This document shows, piece after piece, positions 54,803 to 64,000 of a stretch of 64,000 bases of DNA. Where the stretch lies: contig CP075492.1 of assembly GCA_021613535.1 (NCBI GenBank), positions 16,864,001-16,928,000 of the forward strand, written 5' to 3'. Every line of letters starts with the position of its first letter. Within the stretch, counting starts at the first letter, position 1. The DNA is from Adineta vaga (lineage: Eukaryota; Rotifera). The position numbers were made by a program, and so were the translations under genes. Below the pieces are notes generated by a model. The model was not told the origin of the DNA. It searched no databases and saw nothing but the letters and a program-made list of their open reading frames with translations.

Positions 54803-54862
54803 ACTTCGAGGGTGTGGGTGAGTAACATATTAACACATGAGTCTGATCCACACCCACCCTAT
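54803..54862. repeat. TGTGGG-type inverted repeat (hairpin 18)
   Basis: The left arm TTCGAGGGTGTGGGTGAG (54805-54822) has CTTCGAG in place of CTTGAG. The right arm is TCCACACCCACCCTATA (54847-54863). GAGGGTG/CACCCT pairing is near-perfect. Confidence 0.78.
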
Positions 54863-56021
54863 AAAAGGGTAGCAGAAAAATAATTTTTATTAAAAAGAAA
54901 ACAAGAAAACGATGTGCTTTTTTCACAGAAAATGCCAATAATATCAGTTTATAGTTTTGAGTAGAATGGTTATGGATCCTGAACAATTGAAGCTAAGAAT
55001 CGTAGCCTTACAGAGTTGTATAGATCTTTAATTACCGCTTTCAATGCACATAAAATAATTGAAAATTCACTGTAGGCACATATGAAGAATGTTGTTTCAC
55101 AAAAAGTTAACTTGAGAAACTAGATCAAAAAGTCAGTAATAAATGGTTTGATGCGACTTTATCTCCTCTTTCCAATGGTGAAAACCGCAACTTTCTATGT
55201 TTTACTAGCAAAATTTACATAAAAAATACGGTGTACGGTTAACTTTGTCATTGGTAGTCTTAAATTGACTGTATATACGACATTATGTACAAAAACAAAA
55301 ATTAGATTAACCAGTTCAATGGCATAAATATCAAAGTAGAATACTTGTAATGGTTTACATATCTATTTTCTATTTAATTTGTATTATTGTAAAAAATAAG
55401 TTAGATACATCTCATAGTTGTAGTATTGAATTTTCCAATAACATTGTCAGAATTGCGAAGCAAAATGAAAGAAACAATTTGCTTTATTGTGGATATCGAG
55501 ATCAAAGAATTTCCGTAAAAACGATAAAAATAGAATCGAAACTTTGTAACTGATATATTTTCATTCATAATCTTGTCGTATTAAAATAAATTATTAATAT
55601 TTTGTAGAATTCTATTATCAAGGAATGTATGGCTATATGAAGCTATATAGTATGGAAAATTCTGATTGGTGTTTGATAAGATGTTTGCAGATCTTCAAAT
55701 AGTGTAGTCAGTTTGACTAATTAAATACTCTTTCTTCGTTCTTCATGGGAGAAACAAACTACGTTCTGTCTACAAAATAAGAAGAGAAAAAACCCTTTTT
55801 TTTTGCATTCCTTGCAGCATAGAGAGATATGTGAGTTTTTATTAATGTATGCAACTATAGTAACGCAGCATATAGGAAAAAAAAGATCTCAACGAGCGTT
55901 CATAGAGGATAGATAAAAGACGCTTTCCTTTCTTACCAGAATAACAACAATTTTAATCTGTTTTTTTTTCCAAAGAAAAAAAAATAGACTTTGTTCATTT
56001 CGCATTCTTAGAGCTGGTAAA

Positions 56022-56600
56022 ATGGGCGTCGAAGTAGATCGTATTGTCAATCCTAATGGAAATTCAATGGATTTAATCACTTGTCTCATTTGTCACGATA
56101 TTCTGTGAAAGCCTTTAACTTGTGAAACATGTGAAAATTCCTTTTGTAATAATTGTATCACATTATGGTTAGAAAAGCATCCAGATATCTGTCCAAATAA
56201 TTGTGATTATAAACAACGTCAACGTCCACCGCTTCTTCTCGTTCAATTGCTTTCAAAACTGCAAATCACTTGTAAAAATCACCATACTGGTTGCAAAGAT
56301 ATTTTATCTTATGAATCTCTTGAGGAACATGAACGTCAATGTGGTTTTCAACTGGAACAATGTACTGGCTGTTCTGAAGCAATGCTTAAGAAGGAGCGAA
56401 ATGTACATGAAAAATAATGTGATCAGATTGAACTTCAATGTCATGTCTGTCAAGGAAAGTACAGACGAGTTATTGGTCACAATGAAGTGGAATGTTTACA
56501 AAATTGCTTAGTTCAACAACAATTCAAAATTCAATTGTTAGAAGAAAACCATAGACAACAAAAAACGAGATTAGAAGATGTTAGCTCGTATTCGAGCTGA
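56022..56600 (+). pseudogene. RING / TRAF zinc-finger protein, two nonsense codons
   Basis: The frame from ATG 56022 to TGA 56598 (193 codons) encodes a RING finger (Cys-Leu-Ile-Cys-His, Cys-Glu-Thr-Cys, Cys-Asn-Asn-Cys-Ile-Thr-Leu-Trp) and then TRAF-type zinc-finger Cys/His pairs (Cys-Lys-Asn-His-His-Thr-Gly-Cys; His-Glu-Arg-Gln-Cys). A short coiled-coil start follows. It is interrupted by TGA at 56106, where family members usually have Trp, and TAA at 56415. TRAF/RNF41-like proteins are E3 ligases or adaptors in innate signalling. The copy ends 3 nt before the LTR element, so the insertion may have cut off its 3' part. Confidence 0.72.
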
Positions 56601-56603
56601 CGA

Positions 56604-56756
56604 TGTTTATTTATATAAAATAAAAACCTAACTAACCTCTTCATACAAGAACACACATATATATATATATGTATAGAAGAATAGAAAACAAAGATAACAA
56701 GGTAGATAGAGAGAGAGAGAGAAAAAGATAGAATTCCGAGAGCTGCTACGTTAACA
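56604..56756 (-). repeat. Putative 3' LTR (about 153 bp)
   Basis: In element sense it begins TGTTAACG right after a purine tract and ends AAATAAACA, i.e. TG...CA. It contains a TATA-like (AT)n run and an AATAAA near its end. The extent is inferred from one copy only. Left flank GACGA is a candidate target-site duplication. Confidence 0.55.
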
Positions 56757-56768
56757 TTCTTCCCCACC
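56757..56768 (-). other. Polypurine tract of the LTR element
   Basis: Sense GGTGGGGAAGAA immediately before the TG of the LTR. Such tracts prime plus-strand DNA synthesis. Confidence 0.6.
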
Positions 56769-56812
56769 AGTATGAGATCGTGTGTCCTCACACATGTGAA
56801 TCACCACCACCA

Positions 56813-58348
56813 CTAATTCTTCTTTTTTTCTTCTTTTCTTCTTCCCCATCTCCTGTAGTATTGATTTTCTGAAAAATAATTCACCCGCATTTTTGTTCTT
56901 GCTGCTTCAAGTAACTCTCGGGACTTGAAGTTGATCGTCACTGCATCTTTGTCTTCATTAATGTTGATTTGATGTGTGTGATGTATTTCATCGTCTATCA
57001 GTTGAGCTCGAATTTTTTGGTAGTTGTATTTGTAGTAGATGGGTCTTGTTAGACGATTTATAAAATCTGGACGAGTTCTTTTCTTCTCCTTGTATTTTTC
57101 GTTCTTCTTCCTTTGTCTTTCTTTCTTCTTTTGATGTTCTTCTTCAGGTGTTCGTTGAAATTGTTGTGGAACTGGTTGTTGTGCTTGTTGAACTGGTTCT
57201 TCCACTTTGTCGAATACTGGTTGTTGAAATTGTACAAGTTCATCTTCGTTCATTTTGAATAACAAATCTGGTCGATCTAAATATATTTCTTTTTTAGTCA
57301 ATGTCTCACCATGATTTGATTTTGATCGTTGACTTAATTCTTGTTCATTCGAAGAGGAGATTGTGTTCAGGTGTGAAATTTGAATGATTGTTGTTGTTGG
57401 CGTTTCTGGTGGTGTCAAGTAATCGTTCGTTGTTTCCGGATATTTTTCAAAGTAAAGTTCAGCAACCGATGCACAATCGTTGACGGCATATCGTATCATT
57501 TCTGTACGTTCTTGTTGTTCTTGATATTTATCATATTGACCTTTGCTAAATCGTTTTTCTTGCCATGTTCCTAAATGAAGATCTAATCCACAGTTCCATT
57601 CATTTTTTGTGTACGATTTGTCCAGAAATTTGTTGAAGTTTTCGGCCACGACGGTTTGTAAACCTAAAGGTGGATTCAATTTTTCTTTTTTTCGAAAATT
57701 ACCGAGATTATCGTCGAAGTTCCACAAATCATCCTCGTCCACATGGACGATAAGTTCATCACCAGGTGTGTTGATTTCCATCGACACATTTCCGGTTGTC
57801 TCTCGCCTTTCCATTTCTGGATGCGAATCATAAATTTGACTTGGATTGCTAATGTAGAATTGCAAGTCACATTCACGAATTGCTCCTAAATGAATGAAAT
57901 TTAAATGATGAAAAGGCTCAAATTCTTGCTCGATTGGTCCCCATGTGATAATTTCATTGTTGTTGTCGAAGATGGTGTCACACAATTGTTTGATTTTCTT
58001 GTATAACGTTGATGTTGTGCCTGGTAGATAACATGTTTCGATGAGGACCACTGTTGACTTGCTTGGTGAATGTATCATCTGGATTTGGATCAAAGCTCCA
58101 TTTGTTCGAGGTTCACCTTTTCGTAATATTTTCCATTGAGATTCTGTATCGACGACGAATCTTCTTGTTTGTATTGCCTTTTTTATTAATTCTTCGATTG
58201 ATTGTATGGTCGATCGATGATGTACGTGGACAATTTCGAGATTTGCTGATGGACGATATTCGGGATGTAATCCTCGAAGTTCTTCATTCTTCTCCATCTG
58301 TCGTTGGTTTCTCATCCAGCTTGATTTTGGTGATTTTGTTGAGTGCAT
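56813..58348 (-). CDS. Retrotransposon ORF3: DEDDy-type 3'-5' exonuclease
   Basis: A 511-residue frame in the env position of the element. The start at 58348 is the first ATG of the frame; an upstream sense TTTCTAATAG looks like a splice acceptor, so a spliced mRNA is likely. Motif I is Val-Val-Asp-Thr-Glu-Ser (Asp67, Glu69), the Exo II Asp is probably in Glu-Cys-Asp-Leu, and motif III is Tyr-Ala-Val-Asn-Asp (about 287-291). The C-terminal third is Lys/Glu/Gln-rich and probably disordered. DEDDy enzymes trim 3' ends of RNA or single-stranded DNA. In bdelloid LTR and Penelope-like elements such an ORF3 has been reported. Its role in the cycle is not known to me. No frame break is seen here, unlike gag-pol. 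Confidence 0.78.
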   Translation of the reverse strand: MHSTKSPKSSWMRNQRQMEKNEELRGLHPEYRPSANLEIVHVHHRSTIQSIEELIKKAIQTRRFVVDTESQWKILRKGEPRTNGALIQIQMIHSPSKSTVVLIETCYLPGTTSTLYKKIKQLCDTIFDNNNEIITWGPIEQEFEPFHHLNFIHLGAIRECDLQFYISNPSQIYDSHPEMERRETTGNVSMEINTPGDELIVHVDEDDLWNFDDNLGNFRKKEKLNPPLGLQTVVAENFNKFLDKSYTKNEWNCGLDLHLGTWQEKRFSKGQYDKYQEQQERTEMIRYAVNDCASVAELYFEKYPETTNDYLTPPETPTTTIIQISHLNTISSSNEQELSQRSKSNHGETLTKKEIYLDRPDLLFKMNEDELVQFQQPVFDKVEEPVQQAQQPVPQQFQRTPEEEHQKKKERQRKKNEKYKEKKRTRPDFINRLTRPIYYKYNYQKIRAQLIDDEIHHTHQININEDKDAVTINFKSRELLEAARTKMRVNYFSENQYYRRWGRRKEEKKKN

Positions 58349-58980
58349 TCTACTATTAGAAAATAAATAAAGTAAATAAAGTGATTTACTTGATAGTCTG
58401 GCGACGGTCACTCCGGTGAAAGGTTATCCTTTCGTTCTTCTTTCTTCTGTTTTTCTTCGTAATTTTCCATGCTTTTGTTTTTCGTTTCCTAAAATTTTTC
58501 ATTCCTTTGTTGTCCTTTTTTCTTTCTTTCCTGTCCGTTATATATATATATATATAAATACTCGCGTCGTCATATACGCGTATAGATGAAAGTGGCATGA
58601 CTATATGATCTTGTTTACATCTTTTTCTTTCCTGTTCTGTGATGTGGTGAGATCGACCGTGTCGTGTTCTTGTAAGGTAATCGGCTTCGTCCATATGGAT
58701 CATCCGTCGTATCATGTCGTCTGCACGTGATCGCCATGATATATCGATTAAATGTTCATATGAATAGAAAAAAATAGATGTCGCTTATACATATATGACT
58801 ATGTGATATATATATATATCTTTGATAGCCCCATCTTATCAGTGAGAAGGGGAAACCTATCTCCCCGACATGATCTGCTAAATCAAATTCATGTATTTTA
58901 TTCATATAAATATAAATATACATTTTAATGAAGTCAATTATGTTCACAGTCGATTTACACCTTTCCCTAGTGGGATGTGT
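58349..58980. other. pol-ORF3 spacer of the LTR element
   Basis: AT-rich internal region with two (AT)n microsatellites (about 58540-58556 and 58806-58820). The minus frame 58386-58715 is low-complexity. The sequence probably holds the intron or leader for ORF3 expression. Confidence 0.45.
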
Positions 58981-61900
58981 TTAGTCATGTAAATTCCATC
59001 GTTCTACTAATGGAACGATGACATCCATTGTAACTTGTTTTGTTAATGTTGTTTTCTTCACATGTTGTACAATGAATGTTTTTCTTCCTAATTGTTCGAT
59101 AATTCGAAATGGACCTTCGTACCTAATATCGAATTTGTTTCGAAAACTTCTGGTTTTAATCAGGACTAAATCATTAATTTTGATCGATAATTCTTGTCGA
59201 TGTTGATCATATCGAGTCTTATATTGTTGCTGAGATTTATGAATATTTTTCCGTGCATCATCTGTTAATTTTTCCAGGTAATTTCGAAGTTTTTCTCCAT
59301 GTTCAGTGTCGTTTGTAAGTGAAATAAGTGTCCGTTGTTGATCGAATGGAAGACTAGCTTGTCGACCGTGCATCATTTCAAATGGTGTATGTTTTGTTGT
59401 TGCATGTATGGATGTGTTGTAATTAAATGTAACGAATTGTAACATTTCATCCCAATCTGTACGTTGTTCGTTGCATAATGATGCTATTTTACCATCCATT
59501 GTTGCATTAAAACGTTCAATTTGTCCATTTGTTTGTGGATGATAAGCTGTTGTATATAAATGAGTGACACCAAGTTTCATAAGTAAATTGTTCGTTGTTT
59601 CTGCTGTGAAGTGAGTACCATTATCAGTTAAAATGCATGTTGGTGTTCCATATTTCAAGATAACATCGTTGGTAAGGAAATCAACTGTTGTTTTTGCTGA
59701 ACAATCGCGAACTGCTTTTGTTATGACGAATTTTGATAAGACATCGGTTAATGATATAATGTATCGATTACCTCGTCGTGTTGTTGGATTTATTGGTCCA
59801 TGGAAATCCATACTAAGTACTTTCCATATTCCATCAGGTGGTGGTATTGGTTGTAATTTTCCTGGTGGTTTTTGACGACGATGATTGTTCTGTGCACATG
59901 GTAAACAGGATTTGACATGATTTTCAATATCTGCTGTCATTGTTGGCCAGTAATATCGTTCTTGTATTTTCGTCTTTTGTCACGACCAAAATGTGCACCA
60001 TTACCAGGTGTATCATGATAAATTTTCAAAATATCAGCACGCATTCTTCCCTGTGGAACAAATGGTACTGCTAAAATTGATGATTTTTGTCTTCGTAATA
60101 ATAATCCGTCTTCTATTGTATATTGCTTTTGTTTGTTGATGTTGGTTTTAATTTGTTTCACGACATCATCTCGTTCCTGTGCTTCCCTGAGATCGTCCAA
60201 ATCGAAGGGTATGATCCGATTCGGATCATCCTCCGATTGAGTTTTCGCTTCTTTCCCTTGCGGGATGAGCTCATTCTGCTGTTGTAATTTTGCTTGAGCT
60301 CGTGTAATAGCTGTGATTATTCGTACAGGTGGATGTTCATGGTTGGACGTTGGTGATGATGTTTCTGTTTGTGTTGATTTCGTTTCATATTGAAGTCGGT
60401 CGTCGTTATCTTCATGAGCTATTTCCACCGGTGATCTAGATAAATAATCTGCCATATTATTCTTCTTACCTTGTATATGCTTCACCTTGAATCGATATTC
60501 AGCTAGTCGCAATCGCCAACGTTCACACCTTTTGTTCAGTTGTTCTTTGTTGTTGAAGTGGACTAATGGTTCATGATCTGTTTCTAAAATAAATTCCTGT
60601 CCACGAAGATATTTGTCCCATTTCTCCACAGCTTGAACAATTGCATAACATTCTTGTTCGATGGTAGGCCAGTTAATTTGTGTTTTGGTTAATTTCTTCG
60701 ACATGTATGCTAGTGGTCGATCACCGTTTGGTGTAATTTGTAATAGAACAGCACCAATTCCATCGACACTTGCATCCGTTTGTAATTTAAATTGCATATC
60801 ATCATCAGGTAAATTGAGGATAAGATCCGTTGTTAAGATGTGCTTCAGTTGATGAAATGCTGTTCGTGCTTCTTCTGTTATTTCGAATTTTGTTTTCTTG
60901 TTATTCTTCTGCTGTTGTAATGTTGTTGGTGAATATTTGTGTAGTGGTGCTGCAATGATCGAGAATTTTGGAATGAATTTGCGATAATATTCCGCACCTT
61001 TGACGAATCGGAATGCCTCTTCTGCTGATGTTGGTTCACGAACAGCTGCTAAATCACGAATATTTTCTGGATCTGGTTGAATTGTACCTTGCTTGATGAT
61101 GTGTCCGAGAAATAATATTTCTGTACGTGCGATTTCACATTTTACTATATTTAACTTGAAATTTGCGTCATGCAATAATGAACATACTTCTTCAATATGT
61201 TGTACATGTTCAAGAAATGTTCGTGAATATATTATAATATCATCGATGTATGCCAACATGTGCTTCCATCGATTCGGACCGAGTATTTGATTGACAATTC
61301 GTTGAAAAGTTGGTGGTCCATTTGTAAGTCCTTGTGGTAATACTTTGAATTGGAAATGACCATCTCTTGTAGAAAATGCTGTTTTTGGTCGATCGGCTTT
61401 GTCTAATGGTACTTGAAAATAACCTGCTTTGAAATCAAATTTGCTAAAATATGTTGCTTGGGTTAATTGATCATAAATATCATCAATTCGTGGTAATGGA
61501 AAAGCATCTTTAGTTGTAATTTGATTGAGTCGACGATAATCTACACAAAATCTTGTTGTTCCATCTTTCTTTTTAACTAGTACTACAGGTGATGACCATG
61601 GCGACGTTGAATGTTCAATAATATCATTTTCCAGTAGTTTTTGTGTTTCTTCACGTAATGTTTCTTGGTCTCTGTTGGATTTGCGATATGGTGGAGTATG
61701 TACTGGTCTATGAATACCTGTGTCGATTGCATTCTTCAAAATAATGTCAATCTTTGATGGTTGTCGAAGATCGAATAAATTTCCGTATCTCCATAGGACA
61801 TTCGTGATCTTGTTTCGTTGCGTATCGTCGGAAATATGTGAAGTTAATTTTCCAATTTGTTCCCGTATTTCATCAGGATAACATTGTTCACGCAGGTGTT

Positions 61901-62849
61901 TGAATAAATCGTTCTTTGCGACGAATCGTTGTGAACAGTTTCGACATTTGTGTTCGATGTCGTCTGCTGTTGTTGTCTGTAGATTTTCCGAACTGGCATT
62001 GCTAATTCCTTCCTTCGCTACTTTTCCTTTCGGAATGAGCTGTTCACACGCTTTTCCTTTCGGAATGCGTTTGTCGGGATGGTGCGATGGTATTATAAAA
62101 TTAACTGAGTTTGCCATCTGCGTCACCATACCGATCCGTGTACCTTCCGAAAGTGTTTGTCGTCGATTCGTTGCATTTATGATACTAATCGTGGCTTTTC
62201 CGTCGTTGATATTAAGTAATGTACATGCCATAAATAATGCTTTACGTTGTAAACAAGGATTTGGTTCAAACAATGCATCGATCATCTTCTCTTGTTGTAG
62301 TTGAGCTTCGATAACATGTTCTGAAAAAGGAGAAAGTGTAATATAATTAACTAGTGTTGCTGGATAGTTCAAAATTGGTGGTTTTATAAAAGGAGTTGAT
62401 ACTTCTCTACCTCGTTTTTTCATCATAATTCGCTTTTCGGGAGTTAATATGTATACATTGTTTGTTTGAATCCAATCACTACCAAGTATTAAATTTGTAA
62501 CGAGATTTGTTGCTACATCAGCAGTCACTTGAGTCGTAATTCCTTCGATGTTGATGAATAATGTTACTTCGCCGATAATGTTCACTGCTGAGCAACTGGC
62601 TGATAGATGATTCTTTAGTCGTGGTATAAATTGTTTGTGCGGGATCTTGTTCAATAGACGTTTGTGAATTATTGTGATGGCCGATCCTGTATCGATTAGT
62701 GCTTCTTGTGGAGTATTATTGCATAAGATTTTGACAAAGATTGGATTGTATGTTGCAGTTGTTGTTGTCGATGATGATGACTTTTGAACTCCCCAAGGAT
62801 CGTCGCCATCAACCGATCCCTTTACTCGAAAAAATAACGTTGCGGACAA
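58981..62849 (-). CDS. Retrotransposon pol, one frame break
   Basis: Two frames, 62849-59937 and 59940-58981, are joined by an apparent 1-nt frameshift near 59970 inside the integrase zinc-binding region. Domains in order: aspartic protease (Asp-Thr-Gly-Ser near residue 53); a C2HC zinc-finger-like insert (about 61893-61954); reverse transcriptase (Asp-Tyr-Arg-Arg-Leu-Asn, Leu-Pro-Gln-Gly-Leu, Tyr-Ile-Asp-Asp); RNase H (Thr-Asp-Ala-Ser start, Thr-Asp-His); and integrase with Asp in Ser-Met-Asp-Phe-His-Gly, Asp in Leu-Thr-Asp-Asn-Gly-Thr and Glu in Gln-Ile-Glu-Arg-Phe. All catalytic residues are present on either side of the break. No dUTPase seen. Confidence 0.88.
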
Positions 62850-63837
62850 TCACGTATTCGATGATTTGACTGTCCACATCTAAAGCAACCATCTTCCTTC
62901 TTATAGAAGCATTGCATCGTCGAATGGTTCGTTCGATTGCAGATTAAACATGGTTTCGACGTGTTGAGTCGTGTTCCGTCGATTATTTGGTTGTTGTCGT
63001 ACTGTACTTGAACGTCGTTCATATGGTTGATATTCCTGTTGATTTCCACCGGTATGTTGTTGTGCGTATCGGCGATGCGATGATGATTGTTGAATTGTTG
63101 CCGTCGGTAATGTTGATTCGAAATATGGTATTTGTGTTGCTGCTCGTGGTGGTGTATTGCGTTGTTGAATTCGTCGTTGTATATGTTCTTCTTCCCTTGC
63201 CATCAGCAGCCATTCTTCGGGTTTCGAGATATTAACTTCATTTCGAATTAATTGTTCCTTCAATGAATGTTTCACACCTGCTTGTAGTACCGTAATGATT
63301 TGTTTTTCAGTAACTAATCCACTTGCTTTTCGATATTTGCGCATAACCATATCGTAAAATGCTGTAGTTGATTGATCTTCTTCTTGGTCGAAGCTGGAAG
63401 AATTCTTGTACTAATTGACCATCTGACGTGAATGTTTTGAATCGATCTCGTAATGCTTCTTCTGCTTCCTTCCAATCACCAAATGATGTTAAATTTCCTT
63501 GATACCATCGTAATGCTGATCCGGTTAATTTTCCCATCGTCAACAATATTTTTGTTTCATCTTGTAATTGCATTAGCGAGAATAAATTAGTTAGATCATA
63601 TAACCATTCATCAATATCCAATTCATTAGATTCTCCCGAATACTCATTAATTTTCTTCATGGCTTCCTGTTGACTGGAATGTAATTGTCGAAGTTCCATC
63701 GAGTTCACATCGGTCGAGGTATTTTTCGTTGCTCCCATCAGCATCGAGGTGTTTTTCGTCATCGTATCGTCCGAGTGCGTTTCGTTCGTCGAGGTATTGT
63801 TTAATGCGGTGTCTTTCGTCATGTTGTGTATAGACAA
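62822..63837 (-). CDS. Retrotransposon gag, frame breaks
   Basis: Spread over three frames: 63837-63310 (Thr/Asn-rich start, then a capsid-like helical part with Trp-Tyr-Gln-Gly), about 63400-62901 (Ala-Phe-Tyr-Asp-Met-Val-Met-Arg-Lys, then a Gln/Arg-rich stretch) and 63049-62822 (nucleocapsid). The last has two zinc knuckles of the form Cys-x2-Cys-x4-His-x4-Cys (start Cys-Leu-Ile-Cys and Cys-Phe-Arg-Cys). The knuckle frame overlaps the start of pol, so the last shift may be programmed gag-pol frameshifting. The first, near 63395, is more likely a lesion or assembly indel. Confidence 0.72.
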
Positions 63838-64000
63838 ATTTTTCGTGTGTTTTGCCGACGTGTTTGTTTTGATGATTACGTTATTATTTCGTATGGATAA
63901 AGGTTTGCACTTATTCTCTTTGTTCTTCTTCGAATGCCGTCAGCCGTGTTCGTATAGATATTTTCAAAGAATGAAAGCGAATCGTATATGTGAAGAATAC
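63838..64000 (-). other. Retrotransposon 5' leader, LTR not reached
   Basis: The untranslated leader upstream of gag in element sense. No TG...CA end, no primer-binding site and no similarity to the putative 3' LTR is visible, so the 5' LTR lies past the window edge. Confidence 0.5.

Larger units (their letters stand above)
53341..56021. other. Long intergenic region with two hairpins
   Basis: Contains hairpins 17 and 18. A stretch at about 54285-54430 is noticeably more GC-rich than its surroundings and contains several short self-complementary words. A 67-codon plus frame (55350-55553) has a hydrophobic start and four Cys but is unidentified. The rest is AT-rich with nothing recognised. 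Confidence 0.45.
56604..64000 (-). mobile_element. Ty3/gypsy LTR retrotransposon with exonuclease ORF3, 5' end outside
   Basis: Minus-strand element in the order (right to left) gag, pol (protease, RT, RNase H, integrase), ORF3, polypurine tract, 3' LTR. The 5' LTR and primer-binding site are not visible and must lie beyond position 64000. Gag and pol have several 1-nt frame breaks, so this copy is probably defective, or the assembly has indels. The integrase-after-RNase-H order and the Tyr-Ile-Asp-Asp RT centre place it in Ty3/gypsy (Metaviridae-like). A DEDDy-exonuclease third ORF is a trait described for several bdelloid LTR lineages. Confidence 0.88.

Noticed and set aside
58386-58715. 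Extra ORF between pol and ORF3
   Set aside because: Lys/Arg-rich low complexity encoded partly by an (AT)n repeat; overlaps the start of ORF3 in another frame.
59018-62304. Several plus-strand frames inside pol
   Set aside because: Antisense shadows of the reverse transcriptase and integrase reading frames.
1-64000. CRISPR array, bacterial operon or prophage
   Set aside because: The hairpins are not regularly spaced direct repeats, and genes have spliceosomal introns; the DNA is eukaryotic.

Overview
The window looks like AT-rich nuclear DNA of a bdelloid rotifer (Adineta/Rotaria-like). The evidence is indirect but points one way. Genes are compact, with many tiny GT-AG introns (about 45-90 bp) whose splice phases can be followed by eye. 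Several architectures are ones I associate with bdelloids: ADP-ribosyltransferase plus TPR, PAN plus Thr/Ser stalk plus NHL propeller, and a NACHT giant. An LTR retrotransposon carries a DEDDy-exonuclease ORF3, a combination described for bdelloids. The spacers are studded with imperfect TGTGGG units, which is the published bdelloid telomeric repeat.

Layout, left to right. The window opens with the 3' end of a membrane-protein gene (1-322). Then come an ART-TPR protein (1342-3873, +), a claudin-like tetraspan with a poly-A frameshift (4714-5402, -), an 8-exon GH31 alpha-glucosidase with a trefoil domain (5947-9311, -), an F-box protein (10907-12511, +) and a 4-exon U-box/transmembrane/NHL protein (12729-14599, +) followed by a decayed NHL fragment. 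Next are a proline-rich 5-exon gene of unknown function (17125-18412, +), a caspase-like/PARP-like fusion (20311-22376, -), a broken unknown gene (22807-23419), a rhodopsin-type GPCR (23894-25038, -) and the 17-exon cytosolic isoleucyl-tRNA synthetase (26430-30568, +). They are followed by a 5'-truncated GH45 cellulase (30701-31139, -), an MDR oxidoreductase (33003-33974, -), a viral-poly(A)-polymerase-like nucleotidyltransferase (35268-36443, -), a DRAM/Frag1-type membrane protein (36735-37436, -) and a 2213-residue NACHT NTPase (38054-44759, +). The right part holds a secreted PAN-NHL protein (45718-49295, -), an LRR pseudogene (51366-52151), a frameshifted coiled-coil/TM gene (52568-53340, -), a RING/TRAF pseudogene (56022-56600) and a Ty3/gypsy element on the minus strand (56604 to beyond 64000).

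The most unusual signal is a family of about 20 short inverted repeats, roughly one per 3 kb. The left arm is G-rich (TGTGGG-like), then a 10-60 nt loop, then a C-rich right arm. The better copies end in CTTGAG...CTCAAG. Every two-armed copy has the polarity of a head-to-head telomere joint. Two gene remnants, GH45 and LRR, stop at or within a few bases of such a hairpin, and one sits in an intron. They may be a foldback/MITE family built on telomere-like sequence, or scars of break repair through telomeric repeats.

Functionally the window mixes housekeeping genes (tRNA synthetase, oxidoreductase, alpha-glucosidase) with many possible sensor or effector genes: ART-TPR, caspase-PARP, NACHT, RING/TRAF, LRR, F-box and U-box. 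This looks like an expanded defence or signalling repertoire with active gene birth and decay. All multi-exon models were read by eye from splice sites and phase. They have not been tested against transcripts.
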